Notes under the pieces: generated by a model
What the model was told of the DNA's origin: nothing
What the model saw: the letters and a program-made list of their open reading frames with translations, nothing else
Database searches by the model: none
From: Actinomycetota bacterium
GTDB taxonomy: Bacteria; Actinomycetota; Actinomycetes; Nanopelagicales; Nanopelagicaceae
DNA: 11,229 nucleotides
Assembly: GCA_009699795.1 (NCBI GenBank)
Contig: WLNK01000024.1
Span: 1 to 11,229, forward strand
Direction of reading: 5' to 3'
Translations under genes and position numbers: made by a program
Shown here: positions 6,093-11,229 of the stretch, piece after piece
Layout of the letters: every line of letters begins with the position of its first letter
How positions within the stretch are numbered: position 1 is the stretch's first letter

Positions 6093-7178
6093 ATGGAGCA
6101 AACGTCACAACGAGAACTTCGCACGGTAGATCCCACGTGGACTCTTGCCGAGCTAATGGCACATCTCACTCAGGCCGTCACATCAAAGGGACCTGCCCTT
6201 GCCTTAACTCACAGCCAGAATAAATTTGTCGAGCCAGAGGTTTCCTTGGTTGTTTCAACAAGTGGAACTACAGGAATTAATAAAGAAGTGTTAATTAGTG
6301 CAAGTGCTCTTGTTGCAACCGCACAAGCTTCTAATAAATATTTGGGTGCTAAAACTGGCCAGAAATGGTCACTTCTACTTCCGCTCACACATATTGCAGG
6401 AATTAATGTATTGATGAGAAGTATTGAACTTGAATCAGAACCAATAGATCTGCGTAACGTCAAAGGCATTTATCCGCAAGCTGATTTCACAGCCATAGTT
6501 CCAACTCAACTTTATAGGGCTTTAAATGGCGAAGGTGATCTTCTAGAACATCTTAAGAAGGCAAAAGCTGTATTAATTGGAGGAGGAAAACTTTCGAGCC
6601 AATTAAGATCGCAAGCGCAAGATGCCGGAATAAAAGTAGTTGAAAGTTATGGAATGACAGAGACCACTGGTGGTTGCGTCTATGACGGTAAAGTGCTGGA
6701 AGGCACATCACTTGAAATTGGGACAGATGGGCGCATAAGAATTTCTGGAAGTTGCCTCGCTTCTGGCTATCTTGGTCGTGAAAATCTTTGGCAACAATCC
6801 TTTGATGGTAGATGGTTCACAACTTCTGATCTTGGAAAAATCGTCGATGGCAAACTCAAAGTAAGTTCCAGAACTGATGACATAGTTGTCTCCGGAGGGG
6901 AAAACATTTCATTGGTCGCTATAGAAAATGCAATCGCAAATGAATTCCCAAAGATTAACGTTGCCGCGTTTGCTATCCCAGACTCAGAATGGGGTAGTGC
7001 AATTCATATTGCTATTGCTGGAGAAAAAATTGCAGAAGAAAGTATTCAGGTTGTATTACAAGCTTCACTTGGTCGAGCATCCAAAGCAAAGGCAATTCAC
7101 TTCTTAGATAGAATTCCAGTTGGAGCGCTAGGCAAAGTTGATAGAGAAAAACTGATTGAAATGGTGGAGAAGAAATGA
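6093..7178 (+). CDS. menE: o-Succinylbenzoate-CoA ligase (compact actinobacterial type)
   Basis: Activates o-succinylbenzoate with ATP and CoA for MenB. It is an adenylate-forming (ANL) enzyme of 361 residues, much shorter than the ~450-500 of E. coli or Bacillus MenE but like the mycobacterial one: the N-terminal part before the P-loop is largely missing. Core motifs are intact: P-loop VVSTSGTTGINKE at 53-65, LLPLTHIAG at 95-103, ESYGMTETTGG at 184-194, TTSDLG at 243-248, hinge SSRTDDIVVSGGENIS at 258-273, and the adenylation lysine K348 in PVGALGKVDREKL at 342-354. The ATG at 6093 has no Shine-Dalgarno but lies 9 bases after a TAGCCT hexamer, so a leaderless or near-leaderless message is likely. 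It overlaps menA by 4 bases (ATGA). Confidence 0.94.
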   Translation: MEQTSQRELRTVDPTWTLAELMAHLTQAVTSKGPALALTHSQNKFVEPEVSLVVSTSGTTGINKEVLISASALVATAQASNKYLGAKTGQKWSLLLPLTHIAGINVLMRSIELESEPIDLRNVKGIYPQADFTAIVPTQLYRALNGEGDLLEHLKKAKAVLIGGGKLSSQLRSQAQDAGIKVVESYGMTETTGGCVYDGKVLEGTSLEIGTDGRIRISGSCLASGYLGRENLWQQSFDGRWFTTSDLGKIVDGKLKVSSRTDDIVVSGGENISLVAIENAIANEFPKINVAAFAIPDSEWGSAIHIAIAGEKIAEESIQVVLQASLGRASKAKAIHFLDRIPVGALGKVDREKLIEMVEKK

Positions 7179-8020
7179 ATATCTGGATTCTTGGTGCCAG
7201 ACCTCGAACACTTCCCGCAGCAGTTGCCCCGGTGGTAGTTGCAACTTCACTTGCACTTCCCGACTGGGATCCACTTAATGCAATTCTCGCGTTAATCGTA
7301 AGTTTGTCACTCCAAGTCGGAGTTAATTACGCCAATGATTACTCAGATGGAATAAAGGGAACGGATTCGGATCGAGTAGGTCCAACGCGAATTACCGCCT
7401 CAGGATTGGCAACACCAAGGGCAGTCAAGCGCGCTGCAATTATTTCTTTTATGGTTTCAGCAATGGCCGGGTTACAACTTGCACTCTCGACTTCACTTTG
7501 GCTGGTAGCCATCGGTGCTCTTTCAATTATTGCCGCGTGGGGATATACAGGTGGAAAGAACCCTTATGGTTATAAAGGTTTAGGAGAAATATCAGTCTTT
7601 TTATTCTTCGGCGTTGTTGCCACAGTCGGATCTTTCTACGTGCAAACAGAGAAAATCACTCTTCAAGTAATCATCGCTTCACTTCCTATGGGCTCACTTG
7701 CATGCTCTCTCTTAGCTGTAAATAACTTACGAGATCGAGAGAAAGATGCGCTAGTAAATAAACGCACTCTGGCCGTCCGACTAGGCGATTACAAATCTCG
7801 TATTTTTTATTCTTTGCTACTAATAAGCGCACACTTATTTGCACTGTGCACGCTACGGCCTGGGGTTGCCCTAACTTTATTAGCGCTTCCGATTACTTTT
7901 TCGCTGATTAAAAAAATCATGAGCGGTTTAAGCGGAGCTGCCCTCATCGAAGTTCTGGCCCAAACTGGAAAACTTCAACTTCTCTTTGCTTCATTATTTG
8001 CTCTGGGCTTAGCGCTCTAG
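7175..8020 (+). CDS. menA: 1,4-Dihydroxy-2-naphthoate polyprenyltransferase
   Basis: A UbiA-superfamily membrane enzyme that attaches the polyprenyl tail to DHNA, giving demethylmenaquinone. At 281 residues it has the usual length with about eight to nine hydrophobic segments. Both aspartate-rich prenyl-diphosphate/Mg sites are present: NDYSDGIKGTDSDR at residues 54-67 and NNLRDREKDALVNKRTLA at 183-200, followed by VRLG. The N-terminal WILGARPRTLPAAVAPV (4-20) is typical of MenA rather than UbiA or haem O synthase. Translation begins inside the menE stop (ATGA) with GGAG 5 bases upstream, so the two are coupled. MenG, which acts on its product, is at the left end of the window. Confidence 0.95.
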   Translation: MNIWILGARPRTLPAAVAPVVVATSLALPDWDPLNAILALIVSLSLQVGVNYANDYSDGIKGTDSDRVGPTRITASGLATPRAVKRAAIISFMVSAMAGLQLALSTSLWLVAIGALSIIAAWGYTGGKNPYGYKGLGEISVFLFFGVVATVGSFYVQTEKITLQVIIASLPMGSLACSLLAVNNLRDREKDALVNKRTLAVRLGDYKSRIFYSLLLISAHLFALCTLRPGVALTLLALPITFSLIKKIMSGLSGAALIEVLAQTGKLQLLFASLFALGLAL

Positions 8021-8036
8021 ATGGTCGATAAAGAGT

Positions 8037-8042
8037 TAGAAT
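8037..8042 (+). promoter_or_regulatory. Candidate -10 hexamer TAGAAT for a leaderless start of the small membrane protein
   Basis: TAGAAT, one base from the TATAAT consensus, is followed by exactly six bases (TTATCC) and the ATG at 8049. This would put the transcription start on the ATG. No strong Shine-Dalgarno occurs in the 28-base gap after menA. No -35 match was seen. Confidence 0.4.
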
Positions 8043-8048
8043 TTATCC

Positions 8049-8309
8049 ATGATTAAACTTGAAGCGTTTCTTGTAGTTCTTTCATTTGCGCTTACTCTTT
8101 ATTGTTTTATTGATTGTGCGCAGAAAGATGAAACGCAACTTCGCAATCTTCCAAAATGGGGTTGGCTGCTTGTAATTCTCTTTATATCGACCATCGGATC
8201 AATTGCTTATCTAATCGCTGGCCGCCCGAAGGGTAATAAGGGACCAAAAGGCCCTAAGCGACGCATTCTGCCACCCGATGACGATCCTGATTTCTTACGT
8301 AAACTTTAA
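8049..8309 (+). CDS. Small membrane protein with PLD-nuclease N-terminal domain (PLDc_N-like)
   Basis: An 86-residue protein with two hydrophobic segments (about residues 4-21 and 37-57) separated by a short polar turn, DCAQKDETQLRNLPKWGW. It then has a basic, glycine/proline-rich linker, KGNKGPKGPKRR (61-72), and an acidic tail, PDDDPDFLRKL (76-86). This is the layout of actinobacterial PLDc_N proteins, a domain also found at the N-terminus of cardiolipin synthases, where it anchors the enzyme. Here the catalytic phospholipase D domain is absent, so no enzymatic role can be claimed. Such proteins recur near men and ccs genes in actinobacteria, but their function is not established as far as I know. 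It follows menA by 28 bases, may have its own leaderless promoter, and ends exactly where ccsB ends on the other strand. Confidence 0.8.
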   Translation: MIKLEAFLVVLSFALTLYCFIDCAQKDETQLRNLPKWGWLLVILFISTIGSIAYLIAGRPKGNKGPKGPKRRILPPDDDPDFLRKL

Positions 8310-8316
8310 TTAAAGT
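8303..8316. repeat. 14-base perfect palindrome ACTTTAATTAAAGT centred between two convergent stop codons
   Basis: The plus-strand stop TAA (8307-8309) and the minus-strand stop TAA (8312-8310) are adjacent, and the symmetry axis falls exactly between them. Both proteins therefore end with the identical codons CTT TAA. There is no loop and no U-tract, so it is not a standard intrinsic terminator. Confidence 0.7.
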
Positions 8317-9224
8317 CCTGAGTACGTGTGCTTTCCAGTTCCCCACACATTTACATAGACATAATTAAATAGAAAAGTTGATCCAGCGAATAAACAAAGC
8401 CATGCTGCTCTGCGGCCTTTCCAGCCAATAGTTACACGTGCATGTAAATATGCAGCGTACGCAACCCAAGTTATAAATGCCCAAGTCTCTTTTGGATCCC
8501 AGCCCCAATATCTTCCCCAGGCACTCTCTGCCCAAATTGCTCCGGCGATAACTGCAAAAGTCCAAAGCGGAAAGACAAATGCAACTAGACGATAAGAAAG
8601 TTGATCCAAAGTTTCCAAATCAGGAAGTCTCTTGGCCCATACTTTTCTTCCGCCTGTGCGTTCGGAATACTCAAGATACAAATAAGTTGCAGCAATAACG
8701 TTTGCGAGTAAGAAGACCCCACCCGAAATAATTGCTGCAGTTACGTGAATTACAAGCCAAGTTGATTTAAGCGCTGGCACAAGTGGCGCACTATTTCGAT
8801 AGAGGAGAGTTATTGCTGTTCCAAGAGTTAGAAGTACGGCGAGAGATATAAAGAGTCCTAGCCAACGTAAATCATTCTTTCGGAGAGCAGCTAAATAAGC
8901 ACCAGTAAATGCGAGAGCACCGGTAATCGAAAACTCATACATATTTCCCCACGGCACATGCTGCGCAGAGATTCCACGCGAAATTACCCCTGCGAAGAGA
9001 AGTAAGAAACCTAAAATCATCATGGCTGTAGCAATACGTGCAGCTTTTTCGGTTCTTTTGTAATCGAGAGTCTTCGTTAAAAGATTTCCCTTTGTGCTTG
9101 CTGTCGTTGCTGGTGCTTTGACAGCCCATGCTGTCTCATATGCATGGGCAAAAAATGAAAGTGTAAAAACGCCCATTGCCGAATAAACAAAGTAATTAGA
9201 AATGTATGCCCATGTTGTCTGCAT
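8310..9224 (-). CDS. ccsB: Cytochrome c biogenesis protein CcsB (ResC/CcsA-type haem handling)
   Basis: Membrane partner of ResB in system II cytochrome c maturation. Together they carry haem to the outer face and join it to CXXCH apocytochromes. In the common actinobacterial naming, CcsB is the WWD-domain protein (called ResC in Bacillus and CcsA elsewhere). The 304-residue protein has about eight hydrophobic segments and the tryptophan-rich haem-binding signature WGRYWGWDPKETWAFITW at 236-253. Candidate haem-ligand histidines are H89 (QHVPWGNMYEF), H160 (WLVIHV), H261 and H299. The segment between the first helix and residue 62 is a longer cytoplasmic loop. Its ATG overlaps the resB stop by one base (TAATG), with an AGGGAG a few bases upstream. 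It is the last gene of ccdA-resB-ccsB. Confidence 0.95.
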   Translation of the reverse strand: MQTTWAYISNYFVYSAMGVFTLSFFAHAYETAWAVKAPATTASTKGNLLTKTLDYKRTEKAARIATAMMILGFLLLFAGVISRGISAQHVPWGNMYEFSITGALAFTGAYLAALRKNDLRWLGLFISLAVLLTLGTAITLLYRNSAPLVPALKSTWLVIHVTAAIISGGVFLLANVIAATYLYLEYSERTGGRKVWAKRLPDLETLDQLSYRLVAFVFPLWTFAVIAGAIWAESAWGRYWGWDPKETWAFITWVAYAAYLHARVTIGWKGRRAAWLCLFAGSTFLFNYVYVNVWGTGKHTYSGL

Positions 9225-10693
9225 TACTTCTCTCCCTTTATATATTCAGTTAACTTTGCAATTTCTGCGGCAAGTCCTGGGGCACCATTCTTTGCAAGGC
9301 CGGCAACTTCAATCTTTTTATCTTCATCAATTCGTACCCATATTCGTCGACGGCGACCAAAAAGTGATGCAAGCAGACCCAAGACCGCAACAATAGCGCC
9401 AACTAAAGCAAAATCTTTTCCAGGATCTGAAACCACTTGAAGATTGACCCACGGAGTTAGTCCTTCAAATGTGATTTCGCCCTCAGGAAATTTATAACTT
9501 TCTCCTGGTGTGAGTGAGCTCAGCGCAACTCTTTTCATCTTTGAAGTATCAATCCTGTAAACCGATTGGGGAATTCCAGAGTCGAGTCCTAAATCACCAA
9601 GCCACGCAGAAAATAAAAGTTTTGGACTTAGCGCTTCTGGAAATACAGAAATTCCACCTTGGTTAGGTGTGCGAGAAAAAGTTGGCAGGAATGACGCAAC
9701 AAATCCAATTTGAGGATCTGCATCCGGAACTTTTATAGCGCCAATTGATCGCAAATTTCCATCCTGTGGCAAGAAAGGCACGGGGCCTTGAAAAGCCACT
9801 TTTCCTGTTGAATCCCGCACGGTAACGATTGGTGAATAACCATTGGCTTGTAAATAGACTCGTGTCGAACCGAAAGTGAGCGGGCTATTTACTTTAATTA
9901 CACGCTTTTCTTTTATCCCATTGGAATCAACGGTCACAAATGCGGTGTAATCCTTGGGCGCATTGGTTAAGGGATCATATTTGGCATCAAATTTATCTAC
10001 GCTAATTGTGAAATTGGGAAGAATTTTTTCATTTACAAGTTTTCCAAAAGTAAGTGAGTCATATGTCGTCGGAACATTTATAAAGCGTTCACCAACATTA
10101 ACTATTGCCTCACCCTTCATTCCAAATAGGGCACCGAAACTCACTCCAAGAAGTACAAGAATCAAGGCCAAATGGAAGAAGAGATTTCCCGTTTCTCGTA
10201 AGTATCCCTTTTCTGCAGATATTGAGCTCTTTTCAACCCGAACACGAAAGCGATTTTTTTCAAACCACTTTGATGCGCGATCAAAAGATTTCTTACTCCC
10301 CGCAAACTTTCGATGTTCTTCAAGCCTTGAAAGATTCTTAGGTGTCAACGGTGGGAGTGCACGCATTGTCTTGTAATGCTCTATAGAACGAGGAAGAACG
10401 CAACCGATGAGCGATATGAAAAGCAGAATATAGATTGCGCTAAACCATGGTGATCCATACACATCAAAACCGAATAAGCGATCAATCCAAGGCGCAATTG
10501 TTGAATGTTTTTCAAAAAAGTCTCTTACCGCCATGGGGTTTTGCCCGCGTTGAGGTATCAGAGAACCTGGAATTGCGGCAACTCCCAGCATCATCAAGAG
10601 AATGAGCGCTGTGCGCATGCTTGTTAATTGATTCCACAGATATCTAAGCGAAGCAGTTGCTCCAAGCTCTGGGATATTTACTTCTTTACTCAT
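9224..10693 (-). CDS. resB: Cytochrome c biogenesis protein ResB
   Basis: Forms the cytochrome c synthetase with CcsB. The 489-residue protein matches the ResB plan: a short cytoplasmic N-terminus, two membrane helices (about 26-46 and 83-103) separated by a short loop with GQNPMAVRDFFEKH, a third helix after the ETGNLFFHLALILVLLGVSFG stretch (about 167-191), a large extracytoplasmic domain (about 192-425) and a last helix at 427-446 followed by RRRR and a cytoplasmic tail. Motifs typical of the family are IPQRGQNP near 46-53, GYLRETGNLFFH at 163-174 and SPLTFGSTRVYLQANGYSP at 270-288. It starts at ATG 10693, one base inside the ccdA stop (TAATG), with a weak GGTGA upstream, suggesting coupled translation. 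Nothing is truncated. Confidence 0.95.
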   Translation of the reverse strand: MSKEVNIPELGATASLRYLWNQLTSMRTALILLMMLGVAAIPGSLIPQRGQNPMAVRDFFEKHSTIAPWIDRLFGFDVYGSPWFSAIYILLFISLIGCVLPRSIEHYKTMRALPPLTPKNLSRLEEHRKFAGSKKSFDRASKWFEKNRFRVRVEKSSISAEKGYLRETGNLFFHLALILVLLGVSFGALFGMKGEAIVNVGERFINVPTTYDSLTFGKLVNEKILPNFTISVDKFDAKYDPLTNAPKDYTAFVTVDSNGIKEKRVIKVNSPLTFGSTRVYLQANGYSPIVTVRDSTGKVAFQGPVPFLPQDGNLRSIGAIKVPDADPQIGFVASFLPTFSRTPNQGGISVFPEALSPKLLFSAWLGDLGLDSGIPQSVYRIDTSKMKRVALSSLTPGESYKFPEGEITFEGLTPWVNLQVVSDPGKDFALVGAIVAVLGLLASLFGRRRRIWVRIDEDKKIEVAGLAKNGAPGLAAEIAKLTEYIKGEK

Positions 10694-11229
10694 TAAATCA
10701 CCGGCACAAAATCTGAGATAAGTGAACGCATCGAGATCATCAACTCATTCCAGAGCCCAAAAAGTTGTAGGAGCCCGATGATAATAAGTAGCGCACCGCC
10801 AATTTTTGTAATTGTGTTTCCCCGTTTAACCATAAATTTTCTAATTTTTTCTGAGCGATCAAAAAATAAACCTGTAGCAATAAATGGCGTGCCAAGTCCA
10901 AGGCAATAACCGAGTGAAAGTATTGCTCCACGCATTGCACTGGATTCTTGAAAAGCAAGTGTCTGTACAGTTGCAAGTGCCGGCCCAATGCAAGGAGTCC
11001 AGCCAACGCCAAATAGGAATCCGAGTACAGGTGCACCAAGAATTCCGCCAGCAGTGGAAATTTTTGGCTTAAGTGTCGGCATAAATGGAAATGCACCCAA
11101 GAAAATCACACCCAGGAAAATCGTAAAGAGACCAAGTATTCGAGTGATTATTTCTTCATGGCCGATAATTTGCGATCCCAGTTCGCCAAAGAGTGCGCCG
11201 AATGAAATGAATAGGGCGCTAAATCCAAA
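10693..11229 (-). CDS. ccdA: Cytochrome c biogenesis / thiol-disulfide transmembrane protein CcdA (N-terminus off window)
   Basis: CcdA passes reducing equivalents from cytoplasmic thioredoxin across the membrane, keeping apocytochrome CXXCH cysteines reduced, usually through a ResA-like thioredoxin. The frame is open to the window edge, so 178 residues of the C-terminal part are visible and the start is outside. A GTG at 11109 lies in frame, but it falls inside a membrane segment and is not the true start. About four hydrophobic segments are seen, with the redox-cysteine motif GVGWTPCIGPALA (C80 of the fragment) and GLGTPFIATGLFF (111-123). The partner cysteine, expected in an N-terminal S-P-C-x-x-P motif, is not visible. 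The gene leads into resB by a TAATG overlap. Confidence 0.92.
   Translation of the reverse strand, partial: FGFSALFISFGALFGELGSQIIGHEEIITRILGLFTIFLGVIFLGAFPFMPTLKPKISTAGGILGAPVLGFLFGVGWTPCIGPALATVQTLAFQESSAMRGAILSLGYCLGLGTPFIATGLFFDRSEKIRKFMVKRGNTITKIGGALLIIIGLLQLFGLWNELMISMRSLISDFVPVI

Noticed and set aside
6051..6101. Longer menB reading starting at 6101
   Set aside because: It would run through the promoter region into menE. The GTG at 6050 has an ideal GGAGG 4 bases upstream.
9954..10376. Open frame of 140 codons on the plus strand opposite resB
   Set aside because: It is antisense to the resB extracytoplasmic domain, shows no motifs, and is rich in Ser, Arg and Phe as expected from reversed coding.
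10693..11109. Treating ccdA as a complete short protein starting at the GTG at 11109
   Set aside because: The frame continues to the window edge with hydrophobic, CcdA-like sequence, and the GTG falls in the middle of a membrane segment.
1..11229. CRISPR array, tRNA, rRNA, insertion sequence, phage or toxin-antitoxin genes
   Set aside because: No spaced repeats, no cloverleaf-like segments, no transposase or integrase motifs and no small toxin-like gene pairs were seen. Nearly every base is accounted for by core metabolic genes.

Overview
This 11.2 kb window reads as a respiratory-cofactor neighbourhood of a low-to-moderate GC actinobacterium. It holds almost the whole classical (isochorismate) menaquinone pathway next to the system II (Res/Ccs) cytochrome c maturation genes. 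Evidence for an actinobacterium is the compact ~360-residue MenE, the small PLD-N-terminal-domain membrane protein ending in PDDDPDFLRKL, the pairing of men genes with ccdA-resB-ccsB, and promoter-like TAGNNT hexamers sitting directly upstream of genes without ribosome binding sites. AT-rich coding, very short gaps and many overlaps suggest a streamlined genome. A freshwater acI/Nanopelagicales-type organism would fit, but that is inference.

Layout: (1) 1-761, minus strand: menG, followed by what may be the first codons of nuoA at the left edge. (2) 811-2658, plus strand: bioY (biotin uptake), then menF. (3) 2650-6050, minus strand: menB, menC and menD as one tight operon in transcription order. 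Its end overlaps menF tail to tail by 9 bp. (4) 6093-8309, plus strand: menE, menA and a small membrane protein. This unit diverges from menB across a 42 bp gap that appears to hold a two-way promoter. (5) 8310-11229, minus strand: ccdA (5' end off the window), resB and ccsB, joined by one-base TAATG overlaps and meeting the plus-strand unit with no gap.

How the genes work together: MenF turns chorismate into isochorismate, MenD makes SEPHCHC, MenC makes o-succinylbenzoate, MenE activates it to the CoA ester, MenB closes the ring to DHNA-CoA, MenA prenylates DHNA and MenG methylates the product to menaquinol. The SHCHC synthase (MenH) and DHNA-CoA thioesterase steps are not encoded here. CcdA, ResB and CcsB carry reductant and haem across the membrane to mature c-type cytochromes, which would receive electrons from menaquinol through a bc-type complex.

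No RNA gene, CRISPR array, insertion sequence or intrinsic terminator was recognised, and no stretch over 300 bases lacks a gene. The region looks like ordinary core metabolism. I did not find an undescribed system. The points worth a second look are regulatory architecture, the bicarbonate-type MenB signature in an actinobacterial setting, and the placement of bioY.
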